DNA of 64,000 nt, from the NCBI RefSeq assembly GCF_004114425.1, contig NZ_RDQF01000017.1, forward strand, positions 1-64,000, given 5' to 3'. The first letter of the stretch is position 1. The number at the start of each line of letters is the position of its first letter. The stretch comes from Bradyrhizobium vignae (GTDB lineage Bacteria; Pseudomonadota; Alphaproteobacteria; Rhizobiales; Xanthobacteraceae). The translations under genes were made by a program, and so were the position numbers. This document shows positions 33,729 through 41,238 of the stretch, in pieces. The notes beneath the pieces were generated by a model that did no database searches, was not told where the DNA came from, and was given only the letters and a program-made list of their open reading frames with translations.

Positions 33729-34190
33729 ATGAGGACCAGTTTCGACTTCGCGCCCCTGTGGCGCTCCACCATCGGCTTCGATCACCTGGCCGACCTCGTC
33801 GACAGCACGCTGCGCCAGGCGACCGAGGACAACTATCCCCCCTACAACATCGAGCGCTCCGGCGAAGACCACTACCGGATCAGCCTTGCGGTGGCAGGTT
33901 TCGGCGCCAGCGATATCACCGTGACGGCCGAGCAGAACGCGCTCACCATCGAGGGCAAGAAGCCCGAGACCGCTGCGCGCGAATACCTGTACCAGGGCAT
34001 CGCCGCGCGTCCGTTCCGGCGTGTGTTCAATCTCGCCGATTACGTCCAGGTCAAGCAAGCCTCGTTCCAGGACGGGCTCCTGATCATCGACCTCGTCCGC
34101 GAGGTTCCGGAAGCGATGAAGCCGCGCCGGATTCCGATCGCGGGCGGCGCTCCTGCGGCATCGCAGATCGAGCAGAAGAAAGCAGCCTGA
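33729..34190 (+). CDS. Small heat-shock protein Hsp20, class A (IbpA-like)
   Basis: 153 aa. The start at 33729 is directly after TGGAGGACTTGGTT, whose Shine-Dalgarno is the one sequestered by the ROSE hairpin. The N-terminus MRTSFDFAPLWRSTIGFDHL and YPPYNIERSGEDHYRISLAVAGF are those of rhizobial class A Hsp20 proteins. The alpha-crystallin domain spans about 38-130 and ends with the FQDGLLIIDL motif. As an ATP-independent holdase it keeps unfolding proteins soluble during heat stress. First gene of a heat-shock cluster with a second Hsp20 and a Deg protease. Confidence 0.95.
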   Translation: MRTSFDFAPLWRSTIGFDHLADLVDSTLRQATEDNYPPYNIERSGEDHYRISLAVAGFGASDITVTAEQNALTIEGKKPETAAREYLYQGIAARPFRRVFNLADYVQVKQASFQDGLLIIDLVREVPEAMKPRRIPIAGGAPAASQIEQKKAA

Positions 34191-34264
34191 GCGCTCGATC
34201 GGTCCACGGCGGACGCGGCGCGCGGATGCGCGGGCCGCGCTCCCGATGCATGAAGGAGAGAACC

Positions 34265-34756
34265 ATGGCTTTTCGTGATCTCATTCCCTGGTCGAGAAAC
34301 CAGGAGCTCGCGCCGGCGCGCGACAATTTCGATCCGTTCCTGACGCTTCACCGCGAGATGAACCGTCTGTTCGACGACGTCTTCCGTGGCTTCGGCGGGA
34401 CCGGCCTGTCGCCGCTGATGGAAGGTCGCTTCGGCTGGCCGAAGCTCGAGCTCAGCGAGACCGACAAGACGATGACGATCTCGGCCGAGCTTCCCGGCCT
34501 GACTGAGAAGGACGTCCAGGTCGAGATCGCCAATGGCGTCCTGACAGTCCGCGGCGAGCGGAAGGCGGAGCGCAACGGCGAAGGCAGGTACTTCACCGAG
34601 CGCTATTACGGCGCCTTCGAGCGGCAGATCCCGCTGGAGGGCGTCGAGGAGGACAAGGCCGAGGCGTCGTTCAAGGACGGCGTCCTGACCGTGTCGCTGC
34701 CGAAATCGGAGAAGGCGCGCGAAGGCGTCAAGCGCATCGCGATCAATACGCATTAG
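34265..34756 (+). CDS. Small heat-shock protein Hsp20, second type
   Basis: 163 aa. The start at 34265 follows AAGGAGAGAACC. Its N-terminus MAFRDLIPWSRN and the block FLTLHREMNRLFDDVFRGFG differ from the class A protein upstream. The alpha-crystallin domain (about 58-155) contains MTISAELPGLTEKDVQVEI and FKDGVLTVSLPKSE. It is 74 bases downstream of the first Hsp20 with no thermometer of its own visible, so it is probably heat-induced by co-transcription. Two distinct Hsp20s can form mixed oligomers or divide client proteins. Confidence 0.93.
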   Translation: MAFRDLIPWSRNQELAPARDNFDPFLTLHREMNRLFDDVFRGFGGTGLSPLMEGRFGWPKLELSETDKTMTISAELPGLTEKDVQVEIANGVLTVRGERKAERNGEGRYFTERYYGAFERQIPLEGVEEDKAEASFKDGVLTVSLPKSEKAREGVKRIAINTH

Positions 34757-34845
34757 TGTCAAGCGGGGCGGCGGCGATTGGCCCCGCCGTCCCGCAGTCA
34801 ACAACCCCGTCCCCTATGGAAAGGAGTTTGAGGGAGGCACCGCCA

Positions 34846-35187
34846 ATGACCAACGTGAATACCAATATCGGCACTCTCAATCCGCTGTTTCACCCTGCGG
34901 CCCATTACAACTCGCCTACCGAAGTCCTGAATGCCGAGGAGCTCTCCACGCCTGAGAAGCGCATCATCCTGTCGTCCTGGGCATCCGACATGTACGCGGT
35001 CGAATCCTGTCCGGCCTTGCGCGAGATTCCCGGCATGAGCCACACGGTCCGGCTCGCCGACATTCTGGCCGCCCTGCGCAAGCTCGACGGTGACGGTGAC
35101 AACGACAACGACGACCCACCGCGCGGCGGCGGCGTGCCGATGCGGCTGCGGCGGCCATGGGCCGCCGCGGAGAGGCAGGCCGCATGA
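34846..35187 (+). CDS. Conserved rhizobial hypothetical protein near heat-shock genes
   Basis: 113 aa. The start at 34846 follows GGGAGGC. The core LNPLFHPAAHYNSPTEVLNAEELSTPEKRIILSSWASDMYAVESCPALREIPG has the look of a small family (about 80-110 aa) found beside small heat-shock and stress genes in rhizobia. The end has a DGDGDNDNDD acidic run and a proline/arginine tail. No catalytic motif, membrane helix or signal is seen. Its stop overlaps the next small gene (ATGA). A stress-related accessory role is inferred from context only. Confidence 0.75.
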   Translation: MTNVNTNIGTLNPLFHPAAHYNSPTEVLNAEELSTPEKRIILSSWASDMYAVESCPALREIPGMSHTVRLADILAALRKLDGDGDNDNDDPPRGGGVPMRLRRPWAAAERQAA

Positions 35188-35300
35188 TGTTTACGCCCGC
35201 CGTTCTCGGACTCGTGCTGCTCGGCCAATCCTCGGCAGCCTGGGTCGTTCCGCTTCTGGCTCTGCAGGGCTGGATCGTCGCACCACGCGACGAAGGCTGA
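35184..35300 (+). CDS. 38-residue single-helix membrane peptide
   Basis: Too short for usual gene finders. The ATG at 35184 overlaps the preceding stop (ATGA). The product reads MMFTPAVLGLVLLGQSSAAW, then VVPLLALQGWIVAPRDEG: one long hydrophobic segment that would span the inner membrane. The coupling and the membrane nature support a real gene. It lies 48 bases before the Deg protease gene in the heat-shock cluster. Function unknown; it could be a small regulator or subunit. Confidence 0.5.
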   Translation: MMFTPAVLGLVLLGQSSAAWVVPLLALQGWIVAPRDEG

Positions 35301-35348
35301 AGCCACCAAGGTCTCGAATATCCACACAATACCAAGCGGCAGGTGAAG

Positions 35349-36458
35349 ATGATGAATGCTGTGCGTCTGCTTTTCCTGGCCTTGCTGGTGCTGACGCTCA
35401 CAGCGTCGCAGCCTGCCGCCGGCCAGATTCCGGATATGAAGACCGGCGGCTCGGTGCCGACCCTGGCGCCGCTGGTGCGTCAGGTCACGCCCGCCGTGGT
35501 CAACATTTCCGTGCACGGGCGCGTGCGCGAGGACAACCCGCTCTATCGCGATCCGCTCTTCCGCGAGTTCTTCGACGTTCCCCGGCAAATCGAGAAGGAG
35601 GTCAATGCGACCGGCTCCGGCGTGATCGTCGATGCCCAGCGCGGCTATGTGCTGACCAACAATCACGTGGTCGAAGGCACCTCCGCGGTTCAGATCACGA
35701 CCAAGGACGGCCGGCAGTTTTCCGCCAAGGTCATCGGCCGTGATCCGCCCACGGATGTCGCGGTGCTCCAGGTCCAGAGTCCGGCCGGGCTCAAGGCGCT
35801 TCCCTTCGGGGATAGCGACGGGCTCGAGGTCGGTGATTTCGTCCTTGCGATCGGCAATCCCTTCGGCCTCGGCCAGACCGTGACATCGGGGCTCGTCAGC
35901 GCGCTGGGGCGCACCGGCCTCGGCAAGCAGGGCTATGAGGATTTCATCCAGACCGATGCAGCTATCAATCCCGGCAATTCCGGCGGAGCGCTGGTCAGCT
36001 TGCGCGGCGAACTCGTCGGCATCAACTCGGCGATCATCTCACCCGCGGGCGGCAATGTCGGCATCGGCTTTGCCATTCCGGTCAACATGGCGCGCAAGGT
36101 GATGGAGCAGATCATCGCCAAGGGGCGCGTCGAGCGCGGCCGCATCGGCGTTTCGCTGAAGGACCTGCATCCGTCACTCAACAAGGGACTGAATCAAGGC
36201 GCCGTCGTCGCCGAGATCGCCGCGGATTCGCCGGCAGAGAGGGCCGGCTTGCGCAAGGGAGATATCGTCACCGGCGCCGACGACCGCCCGATACGCACCG
36301 CCGCCCAGCTCCGCAACACGATCGGCCTTGCGCGCGTCGGCGAGGATGTGAAGCTCACTCTGCTGCGCGACGGTACGCCGCTCACCGCCACGGTGAGGGT
36401 GGCGCCAGCGGCCGAACCGAGCAGTGCGCTCGCGGGCCCCAACCGCCTCGTTCGCTGA
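35349..36458 (+). CDS. Periplasmic Deg/HtrA-type serine protease, one PDZ domain
   Basis: 369 aa. The start at 35349 follows AGGTGA. Signal peptide ends near PAAG. Trypsin-like domain with the catalytic triad: His in YVLTNNHVVEGT, Asp in PPTDVAVLQV, Ser in INPGNSGGALV. One PDZ domain follows (about 275-355: GRIGVSLKDLHPSL, PAERAGLRKGDIVTGADDRPI). DegP has two PDZ domains, so this is closer to DegS/HhoA-type proteins. It degrades misfolded periplasmic proteins. It ends the heat-shock cluster; bradyrhizobial heat-shock clusters known to me also contain degP-like genes. Confidence 0.93.
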   Translation: MMNAVRLLFLALLVLTLTASQPAAGQIPDMKTGGSVPTLAPLVRQVTPAVVNISVHGRVREDNPLYRDPLFREFFDVPRQIEKEVNATGSGVIVDAQRGYVLTNNHVVEGTSAVQITTKDGRQFSAKVIGRDPPTDVAVLQVQSPAGLKALPFGDSDGLEVGDFVLAIGNPFGLGQTVTSGLVSALGRTGLGKQGYEDFIQTDAAINPGNSGGALVSLRGELVGINSAIISPAGGNVGIGFAIPVNMARKVMEQIIAKGRVERGRIGVSLKDLHPSLNKGLNQGAVVAEIAADSPAERAGLRKGDIVTGADDRPIRTAAQLRNTIGLARVGEDVKLTLLRDGTPLTATVRVAPAAEPSSALAGPNRLVR

Positions 36459-36537
36459 ACCGGATGCAGCGGCAATCCGCGAACGGAAGCGCGGTTTGCT
36501 TTCCGCTGCAATGGTCGCAGACGTATGATCTCCCAGC

Positions 36538-36714
36538 TCAGGCCGCGCGGTGATCCAGCCCGTCTTGCAGGTCCCGGATAAGCCGCCGCTCGCGTTCGAT
36601 GCGCTGGCGATAGAGCTCGCGCTCATGCTCGCTCTTCGCGCTGGCAAGAAGCAGCTCGTAATGGCCAATGACCTTCTCGCTGCCTCGAATGAGCAGGTCT
36701 CGCTGACTGTTCAT
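36538..36714 (-). CDS. 58-residue charged helical protein
   Basis: Small minus-strand gene. ATG at 36714 overlaps the stop of the gene to its right (ATGA). Product: MNSQRDLLIRGSEKVIGHYE, followed by LLLASAKSEHERELYRQRIE and a charged end ending LDHRAA. It is rich in Glu, Arg and Leu in heptad-like spacing, suggesting a coiled coil. It pairs with the next gene as a two-gene operon, both unknown. Similar tiny proteins occur in bradyrhizobia (from memory). Function unknown. Confidence 0.6.
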   Translation of the reverse strand: MNSQRDLLIRGSEKVIGHYELLLASAKSEHERELYRQRIERERRLIRDLQDGLDHRAA

Positions 36715-36932
36715 TGCGCCATCCCCGTCGCATTGGCCGGCGCTCCCGGGGCGCGGAAGCTGACAGGAAAGATCGCTGCGGTCAGGGCATCGAGCGCCGA
36801 TTGCTCTTCTGCGAGGCGCCTCTCGATGAAATGGCGCTCCAGCTCCGACAGCCTGGTCTTCAGCAGGCGCCGGTAGCGGTGGATGTTGTTGCGGTGCGCA
36901 CGAATGCGGGCCAGATTCTCATCGAGCATCAT
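36711..36932 (-). CDS. 73-residue charged protein
   Basis: Start at 36932 (a second ATG follows immediately) after GGAGAG. The product begins MMLDENLARIRAHRNNIHRY and continues RRLLKTRLSELERHFIERRL, a helical charged segment, then a hydrophobic AAIFPVSF end. It has no signal or membrane segment. It overlaps the 58-residue gene downstream by an ATGA junction, so they form an operon on the minus strand, convergent with the Deg protease gene. The family looks conserved in rhizobia; function unknown. Confidence 0.65.
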   Translation of the reverse strand: MMLDENLARIRAHRNNIHRYRRLLKTRLSELERHFIERRLAEEQSALDALTAAIFPVSFRAPGAPANATGMAQ

Positions 36933-37128
36933 CGTCTCTCCAGACGGTCGCGTTAAGTCCTTTGATTTCGAGGGTGAGAAACTTCTCGACGAAAAAATAT
37001 GCGGCGGGTGAACGGTGTCAAGATGCTCGAAGCCCGTGCCAGTCCTTGTTGCTGGCAGGCTGAAGATCGACTATTAGCCGGATCGGAGCGCTTGACGCTG
37101 CCCAAGGACAAGGAAGGAAGCACCTGAC

Positions 37129-37926
37129 ATGAGAAGGATCTCACCGACGCGACGCGACCTGATTGCAACCGCGGCGGCGGCCACCGCAGCTTCGCTGGCC
37201 GAGATCGCACCGGCCGCGGCGCAGGCCGGACCGAAGCCGATCTTCCCGGTGCCGATGGTCACGATCCCGATCGTCGGCGAGAGCCAGGTGTTTCAGGTCC
37301 GCCGCATCTACTGCATCGGGCGCAACTATGCGGCACATGCGATCGAGCGCGGCTCGGATCCGAACCGCGAGCCGCCGTTCTTCTTCCAGAAGCCGACGGA
37401 CGCGATCCAGAACGTCGCGATCGGTGAGGTCGCCGAACATCCCTATCCGTCGCTGACCAAGAATTATCATCGCGAGGTCGAGCTGGTCGCCGCGCTGAAG
37501 TCCGGCGGCACCAATATCCCGGTCGATAAGGCGCTCGACCACGTCTATGGATACGCCCTCGGCCTCGACATGACCCGGCGCGATCTCCAGAACGGCATGG
37601 CCGCGGAGAAGAAGCCTTGGGAAATCGGCAAGAGCTTTGACCACGCCGCGGTGCTTGGCCCGATTCACCCGGCGAGCAAGACCGGTCATTTCGAGAAGGG
37701 CGCGATCTCGCTGGCCGTCAATGGTACGGTGCGGCAGAACTCGGATCTCAGCAAGATGATCTGGAGCGTGGCCGAGCAGATCGCGAAGCTGTCGGAAGCG
37801 TTCGAGCTGAAGGCCGGCGACATCATCTATTCCGGCACGCCCGAGAATGTCGGCCCCGTCGTGAAGGGCGACGTGCTGCTCTGCAAGCTCGAGGGCCTGC
37901 CCGACATGTCGATCAAGATCGTGTAG
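37129..37926 (+). CDS. Tat-exported fumarylacetoacetate hydrolase family protein
   Basis: 265 aa. The start at 37129 follows AAGGAAGGAAGC. A twin-arginine signal (SPTRRDLIATAAAATAASLA...AAAQAG, residues 5-33) precedes an FAH-fold domain (about 55-265). The catalytic metal ligands are visible: HREVELV supplies two Glu residues and GYALGLDMTRRD the Asp. RRIYCIGRNYAAHA and IIYSGTPENVGPV are characteristic of the fumarylpyruvate hydrolase/acylpyruvase group. Members hydrolyse or hydrate acylpyruvates, but they are normally cytoplasmic, so export is unusual. The Tat signal is seen directly; the reaction is inferred. Confidence 0.85.
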   Translation: MRRISPTRRDLIATAAAATAASLAEIAPAAAQAGPKPIFPVPMVTIPIVGESQVFQVRRIYCIGRNYAAHAIERGSDPNREPPFFFQKPTDAIQNVAIGEVAEHPYPSLTKNYHREVELVAALKSGGTNIPVDKALDHVYGYALGLDMTRRDLQNGMAAEKKPWEIGKSFDHAAVLGPIHPASKTGHFEKGAISLAVNGTVRQNSDLSKMIWSVAEQIAKLSEAFELKAGDIIYSGTPENVGPVVKGDVLLCKLEGLPDMSIKIV

Positions 37927-38072
37927 TTGCCATGCCGCCGCAACCACCAGTTGGCGGCGGAAGGCTCAGGAATCGCCGAGTTCCGCGGATCGATTGCCTT
38001 TTGTTGGCCGGCAAGTGAACCTCGTGCGGCCATATTTGAGAACGAGTGAATTCCCGTGAGGGAGGCGCTCCG

Positions 38073-38456
38073 ATGAACAAAGCTCTGATCACTGCTATCG
38101 CGATGCTGGCCTGCGTGCCCGCGAGCGCGGTTGCGCAGGAGCGTGCGGGCGATGCGGCGCTGGGCGCGGTATCGGGCGCGGTCGTGCTGGGCCCGGTCGG
38201 TGCGGTCGCCGGAGCCTTGATCGGCTACACGGCCGGACCTTCGATCGCCCGCTCCTGGGGCACGAGAGGTTCGCACTCGGCAAGGCACCGGCAGCCGCCG
38301 CGCCGCGCCGCCGCGACCGGGGGTCCGTCGCGCACGCGCGAGGCGATGGCAGCCAACGGGCAGATGCGCGCTGCCGGCAATCCGGCCCCGCCGGTTCAAG
38401 CCGCACCTGCCGTCCCGGCGCAGACCTCGACGCCGCCCGTTCAGGGATTCGATTGA
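38073..38456 (+). CDS. Exported small protein with glycine-zipper-like segment
   Basis: 127 aa. The start at 38073 follows GGGAGGCGC. Residues 1-22 are a Sec signal (ALITAIAMLACVPASAVAQ). Next comes a segment of alternating Gly/Ala (ALGAVSGAVVLGPVGAVAGALIGYTAG) like the glycine zippers of outer-membrane and envelope proteins. The C-terminal half is proline/alanine/arginine-rich and low in complexity. Such proteins are common in bradyrhizobia and may sit in the outer membrane. No function can be assigned. Confidence 0.7.
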   Translation: MNKALITAIAMLACVPASAVAQERAGDAALGAVSGAVVLGPVGAVAGALIGYTAGPSIARSWGTRGSHSARHRQPPRRAAATGGPSRTREAMAANGQMRAAGNPAPPVQAAPAVPAQTSTPPVQGFD

Positions 38457-38504
38457 GGCCGGCAGCTTCAAGCCCTCGCCTGTCTGGCGAGGCTTCGTCC
38501 CGAT

Positions 38505-39356
38505 CTAGGACTGGCCGAGGATCTTCTTGGCGGCGCGAAGGTGCGGCTTGTCGATCATCTGGCCGTCGAGCCGCAGCGTGCCGGAATCGGGATTGCTCGC
38601 GAACGCCGCGATGACCTTCTCCGCCCATGTGCGTTCGGCGTCCGTCGGCTCGAAGGCCGCGTTGACGATGTCGACATGCTTAGGGTGGATCAGCGCCTTT
38701 GCCGAAAAACCATCGCGCCGCGCGGCGCGCGTTTCCTGCTCGAGGCCAGTGAGGTTGTCGATATCGGTGTAGACCGTGTCGATGGCCGCGACCTCGGCCG
38801 CGGCCGCGGCCATCAGGCAGAGATCGCGCGCGAGGCGATAGGGGCTGTGGAACACGCCGCCGCTCGCTTTCTCGGTGGCACCAAGCGAGGCGGAGAGATC
38901 CTCAGCGCCCCACATCAGCCCGGCAAGGCGAGGGGAGCAGCCCTTGTAGCTGCCGAGCCCGAAGATCGAACTGGCCGTTTCCGTCGCCACGCAAACGATG
39001 CGGGTCGCGCCGACCTCGATGCCGGCTGCCGCCTCGAGCGCTTCGAGCCAGGTCGCGACCTGCCGCACGTCGTCGCCGCCTTGCGATTTCGGCAGCACGA
39101 TGCCGTCGGGCCTGCCCGGCATCACCGCCGCGAGGTCGGCCAGCGTCATGCCGGTATCCAGCGCATTGACGCGGACGTAGAGCTGGTGTGGGCCGGGACG
39201 GCTCTTCAGCATCGCAACTGTCAACTCGCGCGCCTCCGCCTTTTTCTCTGTGACGACGGAGTCCTCGAGATCGATGATCAACGCGTCGGCCTTGCCTTCG
39301 CTCGCCTTCTCGAACTTGCGCGGGGAATCGCCCGGCACGAACAGCATCGAACGCAT
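38505..39356 (-). CDS. CitE-like acyl-CoA lyase
   Basis: 283 aa, HpcH/HpaI-type TIM barrel of the citrate lyase beta/malyl-CoA lyase group. N-terminal MRSMLFVPGDSPRKFEKA and DALIIDLEDSV, then IVCVATETASSIFGL and MWGAEDLSASLG carry the Mg-binding Glu/Asp and CoA-contacting Arg. The start at 39356 overlaps the MaoC stop by one base (TGATG), so it is translationally coupled. Such enzymes split malyl-, citramalyl- or methylmalyl-CoA into acetyl-/propionyl-CoA plus a keto acid. With a MaoC hydratase partner, cleavage of the hydrated product of an unsaturated dicarboxyl-CoA is likely. Confidence 0.87.
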   Translation of the reverse strand: MRSMLFVPGDSPRKFEKASEGKADALIIDLEDSVVTEKKAEARELTVAMLKSRPGPHQLYVRVNALDTGMTLADLAAVMPGRPDGIVLPKSQGGDDVRQVATWLEALEAAAGIEVGATRIVCVATETASSIFGLGSYKGCSPRLAGLMWGAEDLSASLGATEKASGGVFHSPYRLARDLCLMAAAAAEVAAIDTVYTDIDNLTGLEQETRAARRDGFSAKALIHPKHVDIVNAAFEPTDAERTWAEKVIAAFASNPDSGTLRLDGQMIDKPHLRAAKKILGQS

Positions 39357-39808
39357 CAGACCGGCCTCTTGTGCATCATCGCCATGCGGCGGCATTTTCC
39401 GACGATCTCGTCGTTCTGGTTCAGGGCGTGGTGCTCGAACTCGACGATCCCGGCCGTGGGCCGCGATTTGGATTCTCGCACCGAGAGCACCTTCGTCGTC
39501 GCCCGCAAGGTGTCGCCATGGAAGACCGGCTTTGGAAAGGTGACGTCGGTCATGCCGAGATTGGCGACGGTGGTCCCGAGGGTCGTATCATAGACCGTCA
39601 TGCCGATCATGATGCCGAGGGTGTAAAGGCTGTTGAAAATGCGCTGGCCGAACTCGGTCTTCTCGGCGAAATGGGCGTCGATGTGCAGCGGTTGCGGATT
39701 GAGCGTCAGCAGACTGAACATGGTGTTGTCCATCTCCGTAACGGTCCGGGTCAGCGGGTGCCTGAACTCCTGGCCTACGGAAAAGTCTTCGAAATAAAGT
39801 CCGGCCAT
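39356..39808 (-). CDS. MaoC-like enoyl/mesaconyl-CoA hydratase
   Basis: 150 aa single hot-dog domain. The start at 39808 follows GGGAGGAAACC. MaoC marks are the N-terminal FEDFSVGQEFRHPLTRTVTEMDNTMF, NPQPLHIDAHFAEKTEFG (catalytic Asp/His region), and VTFPKPVFHGDTLRATTKV. Adds water to an enoyl-CoA. It is the first gene of a pair with the CitE-like lyase and diverges from the acyl-CoA dehydrogenase gene (231-bp gap). The pairing resembles itaconate or mesaconate pathways, where a hydrated C5-dicarboxyl-CoA is then cleaved. Confidence 0.87.
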   Translation of the reverse strand: MAGLYFEDFSVGQEFRHPLTRTVTEMDNTMFSLLTLNPQPLHIDAHFAEKTEFGQRIFNSLYTLGIMIGMTVYDTTLGTTVANLGMTDVTFPKPVFHGDTLRATTKVLSVRESKSRPTAGIVEFEHHALNQNDEIVGKCRRMAMMHKRPV

Positions 39809-40039
39809 CGCGGTTTCCTCCCTGCGAAATAACGGCGCGCTCGCACCGTCGCGCCGCATGACCCTATGCATGGTACACACAGTCTACGGATAAATTCACG
39901 TATCTGTGCCCAGTTTTTCGAGCTAAGAACGCGAGCAAAGGCGCGACCGAGGCACAGCAATCGGTCGTGGCCTTGGTGTGGGGAACGCGAAGGCAAGGGA
40001 GATGGCGGGGTCGCGGCTCCCAGGGAGGAGATCAAGAAC

Positions 40040-41206
40040 ATGGATTTCGCGCTCACCGATCAGCAGGAAGCCATTCGCGACGCGATCGCCAAGATCTGCG
40101 AGGGCTTTCCCGATGCCTACTGGCTGAAGAAGGATCACGACGGCGGCTTCCCGCACGACTTCCACAAGGCGCTGGCGGACGCCGGCTGGCTCGGCATCTG
40201 CGTGCCGGAGGAATACGGCGGCTCCGGGCTCGGCATCACGGAAGCCGCGATCATGATGCGTACCATCGCGGAGTCCGGCGCCGGCATGTCCGGTGCCTCG
40301 GCCGTGCATATCAACGTATTCGGGCTCAATCCGGTGGTCGTGTTCGGCACCGAGGAGCAGCGCAGGCGCATGCTGCCGCCGATGGTCGAAGGCCGCGAGA
40401 AGGCGTGCTTCGCCGTCACCGAGCCCAACACGGGACTCAACACCACGCAGCTCAAGACCCGCGCGGTCGCCAAGAACGACCGCTACATCGTCAACGGCCA
40501 GAAAGTGTGGATCTCGACCGCACAGGTCGCGCACAAGATACTGCTGCTGGCGCGCACCACCCCGCTGGAGGAGGTGCGCTCGCCCACCCACGGCCTCAGC
40601 CTGTTCTATACTGATTTCGACCGCAACAGGATCAAGGTCCACGAAATCGAGAAGATGGGCCGCAAGATCGTCGATTCCAACGAGCTGTTCTTCGAGGACT
40701 TTGAAATCCCGATGGAGGATCGGATCGGCGAGGAAGGCAAAGGCTTCCAGTACATTCTCGAAGGGATGAACCCCGAGCGCATCCTGATTGCGGCCGAAGC
40801 CGTGGGTCTCGGTAAGCTCGCGCTGTCGCGCGCGACGGAGTACGCCAAGACGCGCACCGTGTTCAACCGCCCGATCGGCAAGAACCAGGGTATCCAGCAT
40901 CCGCTCGCGGTGAACTGGGTCGAGCTCGAAGCGGCCTGGCTGATGGTGATGTCGGCGGCGTGGCAATACGACAAGGGCATGCCGTGCGGCGCTGCGGCCA
41001 ATGCCGCGAAATATCTGGCGGGCGAGGCGGGCTTCTCGGCCTGTGAGCAGGCGGTGATGACCCATGGCGGCTTCGGTTATGCCAAGGAATTCCATGTCGA
41101 ACGCTATTTGCGCGAGGTGCTGATCCCGCGCATTGCGCCGGTCAGCCCGCAGCTCGCACTCAGCTTCATCGCGGAAAAGGTGCTGGGGCTCGCGAAGTCC
41201 TACTGA
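40040..41206 (+). CDS. Acyl-CoA dehydrogenase, IVD/LCAD-type active site
   Basis: 388 aa. The start at 40040 follows GGGAGGAG. N-terminal helical domain (FALTDQQEAIRDAIAKI), middle FAD/substrate region (CFAVTEPNTGLNTTQLKTRA, GQKVWIS), C-terminal helices (THGGFGYAKEFHVERYLREV). The usual IYEG catalytic Glu near the C-terminus is absent (IPRIAPVS is there). Instead Glu246 sits in the NPERILIAAEAVGLG helix, the position used by isovaleryl- and long-chain-type enzymes. The substrate is therefore likely branched or otherwise non-standard. It diverges from the MaoC/CitE pair and precedes the acyl-CoA ligase convergently. Confidence 0.88.
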   Translation: MDFALTDQQEAIRDAIAKICEGFPDAYWLKKDHDGGFPHDFHKALADAGWLGICVPEEYGGSGLGITEAAIMMRTIAESGAGMSGASAVHINVFGLNPVVVFGTEEQRRRMLPPMVEGREKACFAVTEPNTGLNTTQLKTRAVAKNDRYIVNGQKVWISTAQVAHKILLLARTTPLEEVRSPTHGLSLFYTDFDRNRIKVHEIEKMGRKIVDSNELFFEDFEIPMEDRIGEEGKGFQYILEGMNPERILIAAEAVGLGKLALSRATEYAKTRTVFNRPIGKNQGIQHPLAVNWVELEAAWLMVMSAAWQYDKGMPCGAAANAAKYLAGEAGFSACEQAVMTHGGFGYAKEFHVERYLREVLIPRIAPVSPQLALSFIAEKVLGLAKSY

Positions 41207-41238
41207 ACGAGTCTCGCGGCGCAACCAAACAGGCCGGC

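Noticed and set aside
34756..34830. Hairpin-like GC-rich stretch after the second Hsp20 gene as a terminator
   Set aside because: Stem with GGGGC/GCCCC possible but no T run, so not called.
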